From: JACQFK01 sp964619955
Lineage (GTDB): Bacteria; Planctomycetota; MHYJ01; JACPRB01
Length of the DNA: 64,000 nt
Assembly (NCBI GenBank): GCA_964619955.1
Contig: CAZUJF010000017.1
Span: 43,709-107,708, forward strand
Reading direction: 5' to 3'
In this document: piece after piece, positions 18,952-27,989 of the stretch
How the letters are laid out: every line of letters begins with the position of its first letter
How positions within the stretch are numbered: the stretch's first letter is position 1
Translations under genes and position numbers: made by a program
The notes under the pieces: generated by a model
Databases searched by the model: none
What the model was told of the DNA's origin: nothing
The model's input: only the letters and a program-made list of their open reading frames with translations

Positions 18952-21131
18952 TGGCGACGCTGCCGTCTTCCCTCGAGGCGCTCACGCGGAAATTCGGGCC
19001 GAGCCTGAACGAGGTGCCGGCGGGCGGCTGGCAGGCGGAGGGCGCGGGTTCCGAGTCGCTCGTGAAGACCCATTGCTGCTTCTGCGGCGTGCAGTGCGGC
19101 ATCCAGCTCAAGGTGCGCGACAACAAGGTCACCGGCTTCGAGCCCTGGGAGGAGTTCCCGGTGAACCGGGGCATGCTCTGTCCCAAGGGCGTGAAGCGCT
19201 ATCTGCAGGGTTCGCACGCCGACCGCCTGGAGGCGCCGCTGATCCGCGAGGCGGGCGGTTTCCGGACCGCCCCGTGGGAGGAGGCGCTGCGCAGGGTGGA
19301 GGAGGGGATCCGCGGCGTCCAGCAGCGTCACGGTGCGCATGCCATGGCCGTGCTCTCGGGGGCCTCGCTCACGAACGAGAAGGCCTACCTGATGGGCAAG
19401 TTCGCGCGGGTCGCCCTGAAGACGCGGAACATCGACTACAACGGCCGCCTCTGCATGGTGAGCGCGGGGGCGGCGAGCCGCAAGGCCTTCGGGATCGACC
19501 GCGCCGCGAATCCGTGGAGCGACATCCCCCTGGCGAAATGCCTCATCGTGGCCGGGGCGAACATCGGGGAGTGTTTCCCGATCCTCACCGACTACCTCTG
19601 GAAGATGCGCGACAACGGCGGGAAGCTGATCGTGATCGATCCGCGCGCCACGCCGGTGGGCCGCACGGCGGACCTGCTGCTCCCGGTGAAGCCGGGCCGC
19701 GACAGCGCCCTCTTCAACGGGATCCTCCACGTCGTCGTGAAGCGCGGCTGGACCGACCGCGCCTTCATCGAGGCGCACACGGAGGGCTACGAGGCCCTGG
19801 AGCGGACCGTGTCCGCCTACACCCCGGAACGCACGGCGGAGATCGCGGGCGTGCCCGCCCGCTCGATCGAGCGCGCCGCCGAAATGTGGGCGGAGGCGTC
19901 CACGGGCATGCTGCTGCACGCCCGGGGGATCGAACACCACACCAAGGGCGTGGAGAACTGCCTGACGGCGATCAATCTCTGCCTCGCGACGGGGCGCATC
20001 GGCAAGCCGGGCAGCGGCTACGCGATGATCACCGGACAGGGCAACGGGCAGGGCGGACGCGAACACGGGCAGCGCTGCAACCAGCTGCCCAGCGGGCGGG
20101 ACATCGAGAACGCCGCCGACCGGAAGCTCGTGGCGGAACGCTGGGGCGTGCCCGAGGAGGAGATCCCGCGCAGCGGCCTCGCGGCGACCGAGATGGTGGA
20201 GGCGATCCATCGCGGCGAGATCAAGGGCCTTTTCATCATGTGCTTCAACCCGCTCGTGTCGCTGCCGGACAGCGCGCGCACGCGCGCGGCGCTCGAGAAG
20301 CTGGAGTTCCTCGCCGTCGCCGACGTCTTCCTGAGCGAGACGGCGCACCATGCGGACGTGGTGCTCGCGGGCTCGCTGCAGGAGGAGGACGAGGGCACCG
20401 TCACGACGGCCGAGGGCCGGGTGGTCCGCATCCGCCAGGCCGTGACGCCCCCCGGCAACGCCCGGGAGGACTGGAGGATCGTCAGCGATCTCGCGCGGCG
20501 CTTCTCGACGTGGGAGAAATTCCCGTACGCCTCCACGGAGGACATCTATCGCGAGCTGCGCCACATGTCGCAGGGCGGCCCGATCGACTATTTCGGGATC
20601 ACCCACGACCGGATCGAGAAGGAGCACGGGGTCTTCTGGCCCTGTCCCTCATCCGGGCATCCCGGCACGCCGCGGCTCTACGAGGGCGGGCGCTTCTTCC
20701 ATCCCGACGGGAAGGCGCGCTTCCACGCCGTGGAGTACCGGCCTCCGGCGGAGGATGTGGACGGGGAGTATCCGGTGATCCTGACCACGGGCCGGGTCGT
20801 GTCCCAGTACCTGAGCGGGACGCAGACGCGGCGCATCGGGCCTCTGGTGAAGCAGTATCCGGAGCCGCTGCTGGAGCTGCATCCGCGGCTGGCGGAGCGG
20901 GTCGGGGTGAGGACGGGGGAGCGCGTGACGGTGACGAGCCGGCGCGGTTCGATGACGCTCGCCTGCCAGGTGGTGAAAAGCATCCGCCCGGATACGGTGT
21001 TCATCCCCTATCACTGGCCGGGGCGGCAATCGGCGAACCAGCTGACGATCGGCGCGATCGACCCGGTGTCGAAGATCCCCGAATTCAAGGTCTGCGCGGT
21101 GCGGCTCGAAAAGGCGGGGGGCGCGTCGTGA
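18951..21131 (+). CDS. nasA: Nitrate reductase catalytic subunit (molybdopterin, NasA/NarB type)
   Basis: 726 residues. The N-terminal [4Fe-4S] motif is CCFCGVQCG ... MLCPKG (about residues 40-78). The Mo-ligand Cys is in GRLCMVSAG (about 168), and the assimilatory signature GQGNGQGGREHGQRCNQ is intact near residue 362. There is a molybdopterin dinucleotide-binding domain at the C-terminus (VILTTGRVVSQYLSGTQTRR). It reduces nitrate to nitrite for NirBD. ATG 18951 is preceded by GGGAGG and overlaps the previous stop by one base. The symbol follows family usage; narB would be an equal choice. Confidence 0.9.
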   Translation: MATLPSSLEALTRKFGPSLNEVPAGGWQAEGAGSESLVKTHCCFCGVQCGIQLKVRDNKVTGFEPWEEFPVNRGMLCPKGVKRYLQGSHADRLEAPLIREAGGFRTAPWEEALRRVEEGIRGVQQRHGAHAMAVLSGASLTNEKAYLMGKFARVALKTRNIDYNGRLCMVSAGAASRKAFGIDRAANPWSDIPLAKCLIVAGANIGECFPILTDYLWKMRDNGGKLIVIDPRATPVGRTADLLLPVKPGRDSALFNGILHVVVKRGWTDRAFIEAHTEGYEALERTVSAYTPERTAEIAGVPARSIERAAEMWAEASTGMLLHARGIEHHTKGVENCLTAINLCLATGRIGKPGSGYAMITGQGNGQGGREHGQRCNQLPSGRDIENAADRKLVAERWGVPEEEIPRSGLAATEMVEAIHRGEIKGLFIMCFNPLVSLPDSARTRAALEKLEFLAVADVFLSETAHHADVVLAGSLQEEDEGTVTTAEGRVVRIRQAVTPPGNAREDWRIVSDLARRFSTWEKFPYASTEDIYRELRHMSQGGPIDYFGITHDRIEKEHGVFWPCPSSGHPGTPRLYEGGRFFHPDGKARFHAVEYRPPAEDVDGEYPVILTTGRVVSQYLSGTQTRRIGPLVKQYPEPLLELHPRLAERVGVRTGERVTVTSRRGSMTLACQVVKSIRPDTVFIPYHWPGRQSANQLTIGAIDPVSKIPEFKVCAVRLEKAGGAS

Positions 21132-21715
21132 TCGAACACGGACTCGAGTTCTATCTCGACCCCTCGCGCTGCATCGGCTGCCAGGCGTGTTTCCACGCCT
21201 GCGCGGAATGCGGGACGCACCGGGGGCGCTCGATGATCCATCTCGAGTACGTGGACCGGGCGGAGTCGGTGCAGACGGTGCCCGTCGTCTGCATGCACTG
21301 CGAGGAGCCCGCCTGCGCCGCCGCCTGCCCCGCGGACGCGATCAAGAAGACGGAGGACGGCGTCGTCCAGTCGGCGCTCCAGTCGCGCTGCATCGGCTGC
21401 TCGAACTGCGTGCTCGCGTGCCCTTTCGGGGTGCCGCGCGTGTTCCCCGAGATCGACCAGATGATGAAATGCGACATGTGCTACGACCGGACCTCGACGG
21501 GGCTGAGGCCGATGTGCGCGACGGTGTGTCCGAGCGGGGCGCTGTTTTTCGGCACCCGGACGGAGGTGGACCGCCTGCGGCGGGAGCGGCCGCAGCACGT
21601 CTACCGCTTCGGCGCGGAGCGGGTGACGACGAAGGTCGGGCTGATGCTGCCCGCGGGGGCGGAGGAAGTGGAACTCGACGTGATGGCCCTGGTGGAGCAA
21701 GGGGAGCGGCTATGA
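21128..21715 (+). CDS. Four-cluster ferredoxin-type electron transfer subunit
   Basis: 195 residues with repeated ferredoxin motifs (CIGCQACFHAC; CMHCEEPACAAACP; CIGCSNCVLACPFG; CDMCYDRT ... CATVCPSG). The pattern is that of NrfC/DmsB/HybA-type iron-sulfur subunits with up to four clusters. It starts at GTG 21128 in a 4-base overlap with the nitrate reductase gene and ends in a 4-base overlap with the Rieske gene. It probably wires the membrane and Rieske components to the molybdenum subunit. There is no Tat signal of its own, so it should be cytoplasmic. Confidence 0.87.
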   Translation: MIEHGLEFYLDPSRCIGCQACFHACAECGTHRGRSMIHLEYVDRAESVQTVPVVCMHCEEPACAAACPADAIKKTEDGVVQSALQSRCIGCSNCVLACPFGVPRVFPEIDQMMKCDMCYDRTSTGLRPMCATVCPSGALFFGTRTEVDRLRRERPQHVYRFGAERVTTKVGLMLPAGAEEVELDVMALVEQGERL

Positions 21716-22197
21716 GCGATCGCCCGGTCTGGAAGGAGGACTTCCCGGTCTCGTGGGTGGACGACCACTACGTGACGCGGCGGGAGTTCACGAAGTCGCT
21801 CGTGCTCATCTCGGGCGCGACCTGCGCGGCCAACCTGTCGATGCTCGCGCTGACGGGGGAGTCGCACACGAAGGCGGCGGAGCCCGTCCGGGTGGCGTCG
21901 GTCTCGGAACTGCCGGTCGGCGGCGTCCGGGTCTTCGAGTTCGCCCCGGCGGGCATGCCCTGCCTGCTGCTGCGGCTGGCGGAGGACCGCTTCGCGGCCT
22001 ACGGGCAGAAGTGCACGCATCTGGGCTGTCCGGTGCTCTTCAAGGCGGCGGAGAAGCAGCTCCACTGCCCGTGTCACGCGGGCTATTTCAGCGCGGAGGA
22101 CGGCAGGGTCCTGTCGGGGCCGCCGCCCCGTCCGCTGGTGCGGGTGGACCTGGAGCGCCGCGGCGACGAGCTGTGGGCGACGGGGGTGCAGCGGTGA
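21712..22197 (+). CDS. Rieske iron-sulfur protein with Tat-like anchor
   Basis: 161 residues. A twin-arginine-like motif RREFTK at about residue 22 precedes a hydrophobic helix, typical of the anchor of Rieske proteins in bc complexes. The cluster ligands are CTHLGC (about 101) and CPCHAGYFS (about 121). It is the second Rieske protein of the operon besides NirD. A membrane-attached Rieske protein in a nitrate/nitrite assimilation operon suggests a quinol-linked route. It is translationally coupled to both neighbours through 4-base overlaps. Confidence 0.85.
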   Translation: MSDRPVWKEDFPVSWVDDHYVTRREFTKSLVLISGATCAANLSMLALTGESHTKAAEPVRVASVSELPVGGVRVFEFAPAGMPCLLLRLAEDRFAAYGQKCTHLGCPVLFKAAEKQLHCPCHAGYFSAEDGRVLSGPPPRPLVRVDLERRGDELWATGVQR

Positions 22198-22430
22198 ACG
22201 AGACCGCGCGCCGGCGTTCGGGGCGGTCCCAGGACCTCGCGTCCGTGCACGCGATCCTCTGCGGGCTGCTCCTGATCCTGCTCCTCCAGTTCCTGCTGCT
22301 CGCGGTGTCGGTGGAGGGGTTCATGGCGGGCAAACGCCTGCATCTGGGGGCCGCCACGGCGGGATCGCTGGCCTGCTTCGCGGGGGCCTGCGGCCTGATC
22401 CGGTATCTCTTTTCTCATCCGGGTCGCTGA
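22194..22430 (+). CDS. Small membrane protein of the nitrate reductase operon (DUF6755-like)
   Basis: 78 residues with two membrane helices (about 20-42 and 52-74). It starts at GTG 22194 within the Rieske stop codon (GTGA). Small two-helix proteins of this kind (DUF6755) occur next to Rieske/nitrate reductase genes, from memory of the family and not verified. It is the last gene of the operon and ends 2 bases before a new sigma-54 promoter. Confidence 0.7.
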   Translation: MNETARRRSGRSQDLASVHAILCGLLLILLLQFLLLAVSVEGFMAGKRLHLGAATAGSLACFAGACGLIRYLFSHPGR

Positions 22431-22431
22431 G

Positions 22432-22447
22432 TGGCAGGCCGCTTGCT
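22432..22447 (+). promoter_or_regulatory. Sigma-54 promoter of the transposase-like gene
   Basis: TGGCAGGCCGCTTGCT has GG and GC separated by 10 bases, with TGGCA and TTGC both intact. It begins directly after the stop codon of the preceding operon. Transcription would start near 22458, which rules out a TTG start at 22448 and supports GTG 22517 for the next gene. Confidence 0.75.
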
Positions 22448-22516
22448 TTGCAACACCGGGCCCGGAGTCCCGGCGGGGACGGGAGCCTACCGAATGGTGG
22501 GCCGGAATGGGGGCGC

Positions 22517-23635
22517 GTGACCAAGAATGAGCTGGCGCAGGCGGAGGCGGGACTGGAGGCGTATCTCTCGGTCTTCGACGAATGCGCCATCACGCCCACC
22601 CGGAAGCTGATCGCCGCCTACGTGCGGGGCCAGCTGGGGCCGCTGCCGCGCAAATCGGTCATGCCGATGGCGCGGGACGCGGGCATCGCCCCGCGGACGC
22701 TGCAGGAGCTGCTCTCGCTGCATCGCTGGGACGAGGAGCGGATGCGGCAGATCCTGCGGGACCGGATCGCGCTTTCCCACGGGGGGCCCGACGCCGTCGC
22801 CCTGCTGCACGAGAGCGAATGTCCGAAGAAGGGGACGAAGACGCCGGGCGTCGACCGGCAGCCGCTGCGCAGCCTGGGCCGTCCCGCGAACGCCTGCGTG
22901 ATTTCGAACCTGGCGCTGTTCGGCCGGGAGGCGGCGCTGCTGGCGGACAGCGAGCTCTTCCTGACGCCGCGCTGGTGCCAGGACCGCACGCTGCGCCGGG
23001 CGGCGGGCATCCCCGAGGAGACGCGCTACCGTTCGCGGGAGGAAGTCGCGCTGGAGCTGCTGGACCGGAACTGGAGCGCGGGGCTGCGCTTCGGGCTGCT
23101 GGTGCTGGATCCGGGCCGGGCGCTGGAGGGGCCGTGGCGGCGGCTGCTCCAGGCGCGGAGGATCCCCTTCGCCGGCGAAGTGGCCCCGCGCGCGCGCGGC
23201 TGGGTCCCGAAGGGCGGGGAGGCGCGGATCCGCGCGGTGGAGGAGATCGTGGCGTCGGAGGGGGGGCTCTCGGCGGCGGGCCGGGTGCTGTCGTTCCTGC
23301 CGGAAGGGGCGCTTCCCGACGATCCGCCGCTGCGCCTCGTGGCGTCGCGTCCTCCCTGGAGCGGGCAGCTGCGCTACGCGGTACTGGGCGGCCCCTGCGC
23401 CTGGGAGCCGGAGCGGGCGGTGGAGCGGGCGCTGTCGCGCGCGACGCTGGCGGCGCGGCTGGAACGGGGGCTGGGGGCCGTCGGCTTCGACCACTTCGAA
23501 GTCCGGCGCTTCCTGTCCCTGCGCCGCCACCTCGTGCTTTCGGCGGCGAGCCTGCAGTTCCTCGCGGATCTGCGTCCGGCGGCGGAGCGTCCGAACGCCT
23601 CCCTCGACGTTCCCCTGCGCGCGACGCCGCATTGA
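22517..23635 (+). CDS. IS701-transposase-like protein with lost catalytic residues
   Basis: 372 residues related along their length to IS701-family DDE transposases: an N-terminal helical part (RKLIAAYVRGQLGPLPRKS; LLSLHRWDEERM), the PKKGTKTPGVDRQ motif at about residue 110, and the C-terminal GFDHFEVRRF ... RRHLVL segment. The catalytic Asp that normally stands just before this motif (D-D/E-T) is His here (LLHESE), and the expected Glu-Glu of the C-terminal motif aligns with Ala-Ala, so it is probably inactive. No terminal inverted repeats or target duplications are visible. It has its own sigma-54 promoter between the nitrate operon and amt1, which suggests a domesticated role in nitrogen control. 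GTG start chosen from the promoter position. Confidence 0.75.
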   Translation: MTKNELAQAEAGLEAYLSVFDECAITPTRKLIAAYVRGQLGPLPRKSVMPMARDAGIAPRTLQELLSLHRWDEERMRQILRDRIALSHGGPDAVALLHESECPKKGTKTPGVDRQPLRSLGRPANACVISNLALFGREAALLADSELFLTPRWCQDRTLRRAAGIPEETRYRSREEVALELLDRNWSAGLRFGLLVLDPGRALEGPWRRLLQARRIPFAGEVAPRARGWVPKGGEARIRAVEEIVASEGGLSAAGRVLSFLPEGALPDDPPLRLVASRPPWSGQLRYAVLGGPCAWEPERAVERALSRATLAARLERGLGAVGFDHFEVRRFLSLRRHLVLSAASLQFLADLRPAAERPNASLDVPLRATPH

Positions 23636-23671
23636 GCCTCCTACACCTCGGTCGGCTGAACCCCCTCAAAC

Positions 23672-23685
23672 CTACCGATCGGTAG
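23672..23685. promoter_or_regulatory. Perfect palindrome, candidate activator site of amt1
   Basis: CTACCGATCGGTAG is a perfect 14-base palindrome, 88 bases upstream of the -24 element of amt1. The half-sites TACC and GGTA with a 4-base gap recur upstream of amt2 (25940-25951). The spacing suits an enhancer bound by a sigma-54 activator. The identity of the binding protein is inference. Confidence 0.5.
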
Positions 23686-23772
23686 CCAACGACTACAACG
23701 CTAGCCCCTCTGGACTACGCGGCGAGACCGCTAGATCGCATTTCCCTAGGGGAGGGTTCCCAAATCCCCTCA

Positions 23773-23787
23773 TGGCATGGGGATTGC
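23773..23787 (+). promoter_or_regulatory. Sigma-54 promoter of amt1
   Basis: TGGCATGGGGATTGC has GG at 23774 and GC at 23786 with 10 bases between. It leaves a leader of about 80 bases before the amt1 ATG at 23881. Confidence 0.85.
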
Positions 23788-23880
23788 GTTTATGGGCCGC
23801 AGGCGGATGGAACGAGGGTCGTTTCGTACGCCGGTGAAGGACGACGACGAGTGGGCTCACTTTGTGAAAGGGACTGGGGT

Positions 23881-25371
23881 ATGGTGAACAGGCGAAAGTG
23901 GTGGCTGCCGCTGGCCGTGATGATGGCGGTCGGCGTGACGGCGTCGATGGCGATGGCTCTGGTGCAGGAGCCGGCGAAGCCGGCGGCGGAGCCCGCGAAG
24001 GCGGAGGTGAAGGTCGAGAAGGTCGACTACGACAAGAAGATCGCGGACATCCTCGCGACGCCGAAGTGCATGCTCGACACGATGTGGACGCTGGTGACGG
24101 GCATGCTGGTGTTCTTCATGAACCTCGGCTTCGCCGCGGTCGAGACGGGCATGTGCCGCGCGAAGAACGCGGTGAACATCCTCTCGAAGAACTTCGTCGT
24201 GTTCGCCGTCAGCGCGCTCGCCTACTGGCTGGTGGGCTGGGGTCTGATGTTCGGCGACGGCAGCGGCTTCGTGGGGACCAGCGGGGTCTTCATGGTGAGC
24301 GGGGTCGACAAGAGCCCGCTGATGGGCGACGACTACAAGGCCGCCGGCGGCGTGTACAGCGCGCTGAGCTGGACGGGCATCCCGCTCTGGACGAAGTTCT
24401 TCTTCCAGCTGGTCTTCGCCGGCACCGCGGCGACGATCGTGTCGGGCGCGGTGGCGGAGCGCATCAAGTACGGCTCCTTCATCATCTTCACGTTCTTCAT
24501 GGGAACCGTGATCTACCCGGTGGTCGGCCACTGGGTCTGGGGCGGCGGCTGGGCGCAGTCCGGCGGATTCGCCGACTTCGCCGGTTCGACGCAGGTGCAC
24601 TCGATCGGTGGCTGGGCGGCCCTGGCCGGCGTGATCATGCTGGGGCCCCGCATCGGAAAATACGCGGCGGACGGCAAGGTCAACCCGATCCTGGGGCATT
24701 CGATGTCCCTGGCGACGACCGGCTGTTTCGTGCTCTGGTTCGGCTGGTTCGGCTTCAATCCGGGCAGCACGATGGGTCTGGATCCGGTGGCGATCGGCGA
24801 GATCGCGATGACGACCAACATGGCGGCGTGCATCGCGACGATCACGGCGACGGCTACGTCCTGGATCCTGATGGGGAAGCCGGACCTGGGCATGACGCTG
24901 AACGGCTGTCTGGCAGGGCTGGTGGCGATCACCGCGCCCTGCGCGTTCGTGAGCGTGGAGGTGTCCGCGCTCATCGGGGCGGTCTCCGGCGTGCTCGTGG
25001 TCTTCGCGGTTCTCTTCTTCGACAAGATGAAGCTGGACGACCCGGTCGGCGCGCTTTCGGTGCACCTGGTCCACGGCGTGCTCGGCACGATCCTGGTGGG
25101 GCTGTTCTCCACGCCGGACCGGATCGGACGTGCGGGCAATCCCGCGCTGAAGGCCGGCCTCTTCTACGGGGGCGGCATGGATCAGCTGATCACTCAGTTC
25201 AAGTGCATCTTCGCCACGGCGGGGTATGTGCTGGTGGCCAGCTTCGTGTTCTGGGCGATCATCAAGGCGACGATCGGCATGCGCGTGTCGGCCGAGGAAG
25301 AGGTCAAGGGCCTCGACATCGGCGAGCACGGCCAGGAGGCCTACTCCGGCTTCACGATGCAGTCGAAGTAA
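23881..25371 (+). CDS. amt: Ammonium transporter 1
   Basis: 496-residue Amt/MEP channel protein. ATG 23881 is taken because it gives a signal peptide (MVNRRKWWLPLAVMMAVG); GTG 23851 in frame would add ten residues. An Ala/Lys-rich linker of about 40 residues precedes the eleven-helix core. Family signatures are present: GFAAVETGMCRAKNAVNIL, VWGGGWAQSG, and HSIGGWAALAG. It moves ammonium into the cell and is gated by PII proteins. glnK1 follows after 76 bases with a hairpin in between. Symbol given as family name because two copies exist. Confidence 0.93.
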   Translation: MVNRRKWWLPLAVMMAVGVTASMAMALVQEPAKPAAEPAKAEVKVEKVDYDKKIADILATPKCMLDTMWTLVTGMLVFFMNLGFAAVETGMCRAKNAVNILSKNFVVFAVSALAYWLVGWGLMFGDGSGFVGTSGVFMVSGVDKSPLMGDDYKAAGGVYSALSWTGIPLWTKFFFQLVFAGTAATIVSGAVAERIKYGSFIIFTFFMGTVIYPVVGHWVWGGGWAQSGGFADFAGSTQVHSIGGWAALAGVIMLGPRIGKYAADGKVNPILGHSMSLATTGCFVLWFGWFGFNPGSTMGLDPVAIGEIAMTTNMAACIATITATATSWILMGKPDLGMTLNGCLAGLVAITAPCAFVSVEVSALIGAVSGVLVVFAVLFFDKMKLDDPVGALSVHLVHGVLGTILVGLFSTPDRIGRAGNPALKAGLFYGGGMDQLITQFKCIFATAGYVLVASFVFWAIIKATIGMRVSAEEEVKGLDIGEHGQEAYSGFTMQSK

Positions 25372-25390
25372 GCGTGGTGTCAACGACTTC

Positions 25391-25425
25391 GGGGCCTCCT
25401 CCGCGCCCGTCGCGGGGGAGGCCCC
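25391..25425 (+). other. Intercistronic hairpin between amt1 and glnK1
   Basis: GGGGCCTCC and GGAGGCCCC form a 9-bp stem around a 17-base loop. No U tract follows. It may stabilise the amt1 message or attenuate readthrough into glnK1. Confidence 0.5.
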
Positions 25426-25447
25426 CTGAAAAGAGGAGAAGAGATTC

Positions 25448-25786
25448 GTGAAAAAGATCGAGGCGGTCATCAAGCCCTTCAAGCTGGACGAGGTGAAGGC
25501 GGCGCTCACGCAGGTGGGCGTGCAGGGCCTCACGGTCACCGAAGTCCGCGGCTTCGGCCGTCAGAAGGGCCACAAGGAGCAGTACCGCGGCGCCGAATAC
25601 ACGGTCGACCTCGTCCCCAAGGTGAAGATCGAGGTGGTCGTGGCCGACGGCGTCGTCGCCACGGTCGTCGAGGCCATCACCAAGGCGGCGCGGACGGGGG
25701 AGATCGGCGACGGCAAGATCTTCGTCTACGCCCTGGAGCAGGTCACGCGCATCCGCACGGGCGAAAAGGGCGAATCCGCCATCTAG
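25448..25786 (+). CDS. glnK: PII signal transduction protein, copy 1
   Basis: 112-residue PII trimer subunit. The T loop has the uridylylation Tyr in GHKEQYRGAEYTVD, and the C-terminal signature (TGEIGDGKIFV) is intact. Start at GTG 25448, with GGAGAAGAG upstream. Linked to amt1, so it is the GlnK type that plugs the channel when nitrogen is plentiful. From 25523 to 25774 the DNA is identical to the second copy at 27708-27959, while the first 75 bases differ at many silent sites. Confidence 0.95.
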   Translation: MKKIEAVIKPFKLDEVKAALTQVGVQGLTVTEVRGFGRQKGHKEQYRGAEYTVDLVPKVKIEVVVADGVVATVVEAITKAARTGEIGDGKIFVYALEQVTRIRTGEKGESAI

Positions 25787-25797
25787 CGTTCATTCGG

Positions 25798-25832
25798 CCG
25801 GGGGTGGGGCCTCAACGGTCCCGCCCCCGGCT
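25798..25832 (+). terminator. Hairpin after glnK1, possible terminator part
   Basis: GCCGGGGG and CCCCCGGC form a GC-rich stem with a loop of about 19 bases directly after the glnK1 stop. No U tract follows it; the large palindrome begins 2 bases downstream. Together the two structures probably end the amt1-glnK1 transcript. Confidence 0.5.
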
Positions 25833-25833
25833 A

Positions 25834-25904
25834 CCCCAACAAAACAGCCCGTCTGCTTTGTTGCCTTGTGAAGGCAACAAAGCAGACGGGCTGTTTTGTT
25901 GGGG
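25834..25904. repeat. Perfect 34-bp palindromic repeat, copy 1
   Basis: Two 34-base arms pair perfectly around a GTG loop. Arms begin CCCCAACAAAACAG and continue to CTTTGTTGCCTT. A second element with the same outer and inner blocks but a different middle lies at 36042-36108. It could act as a bidirectional terminator or be a mobile palindromic element of REP/MITE type. Confidence 0.85.
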
Positions 25905-25938
25905 TTCCTACGGGATGGTGGAAGAAAGGGGCTTTGCC

Positions 25939-25952
25939 ATACCTGTAGGTAG
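25939..25952. promoter_or_regulatory. Candidate activator site of amt2
   Basis: ATACCTGTAGGTAG carries TACC and GGTA with a 4-base gap, as in the palindrome upstream of amt1 (CTACCGATCGGTAG). It lies about 113 bases upstream of the -24 element of amt2, a distance close to that at amt1. Confidence 0.45.
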
Positions 25953-25973
25953 GAAATTTTTCGATAACTTCAG

Positions 25974-26014
25974 TTGAAATCGCTTAGATAACGTTTATAA
26001 ATACCTGATTTCAA
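25974..26014. promoter_or_regulatory. Spaced inverted repeat in the amt2 upstream region
   Basis: TTGAAATC at 25974 and its complement GATTTCAA at 26007 face each other with 25 bases between, so the centres are 33 bases (about three helical turns) apart. The region 25920-26050 is clearly richer in A and T than its surroundings. The arrangement suits cooperative activator binding. Confidence 0.4.
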
Positions 26015-26051
26015 ATAAGTTGCATTAAATACGTGCACTGCGATAGCGTAG

Positions 26052-26067
26052 TGGCACGATCCTTGCT
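26052..26067 (+). promoter_or_regulatory. Sigma-54 promoter of amt2
   Basis: TGGCACGATCCTTGCT is an exact match to the TGGCAC-N5-TTGC consensus with the correct spacing. It leaves about 35 bases of leader before ATG 26113. Confidence 0.95.
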
Positions 26068-26112
26068 CTCCTCCGAAGACTTGGAATGGTTCTTCAACCG
26101 GGGAGAGATTTC

Positions 26113-27570
<1,458 letters not shown>

Positions 27571-27632
27571 GGCGGCCCGGCCGGGCGCAGGGTAAGATTA
27601 GGACGAAGACGGGAACATAGGGAGAAAGATTC

Positions 27633-27971
27633 GTGAAGAAAGTCGAAGCCGTCATCAAGCCGTTCAAACTCGACGACGTCAAGACCGCGCTCACGCAGGT
27701 CGGCGTCCAGGGCCTCACGGTCACCGAAGTCCGCGGCTTCGGCCGTCAGAAGGGCCACAAGGAGCAGTACCGCGGCGCCGAATACACGGTCGACCTCGTC
27801 CCCAAGGTGAAGATCGAGGTGGTCGTGGCCGACGGCGTCGTCGCCACGGTCGTCGAGGCCATCACCAAGGCGGCGCGGACGGGGGAGATCGGCGACGGCA
27901 AGATCTTCGTCTACGCCCTGGAGCAGGTCACGCGCATCCGCACGGGCGAAAAGGGCGAAGCCGCGATCTAG
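27633..27971 (+). CDS. glnK: PII signal transduction protein, copy 2
   Basis: 112 residues; apart from five or so substitutions near the N-terminus and one near the C-terminus it equals copy 1. It has the same T-loop Tyr and ATP-binding motifs. Start at GTG 27633 behind GGGAGAAAG. The 252-base identity with copy 1, next to a diverged 5' end, points to gene conversion. The stop is followed by glnD after 18 bases, so substrate and modifying enzyme are made together. Confidence 0.95.
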   Translation: MKKVEAVIKPFKLDDVKTALTQVGVQGLTVTEVRGFGRQKGHKEQYRGAEYTVDLVPKVKIEVVVADGVVATVVEAITKAARTGEIGDGKIFVYALEQVTRIRTGEKGEAAI

Positions 27972-27989
27972 ACCCCTGGACGTTTGTTC

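Noticed and set aside
22448..22516. TTG start at 22448 for the transposase-like gene
   Set aside because: It lies upstream of the expected transcription start (about 22458) of the sigma-54 promoter; GTG 22517 fits better.
22194..23880. Complete insertion sequence around the IS701-like gene
   Set aside because: No inverted terminal repeats or target duplications were found on either side, and the promoter is of sigma-54 type.
25834..25904. CRISPR repeat
   Set aside because: Only one copy is present at each site, the palindrome is perfect over 34 bases, and there are no spacers or cas genes.
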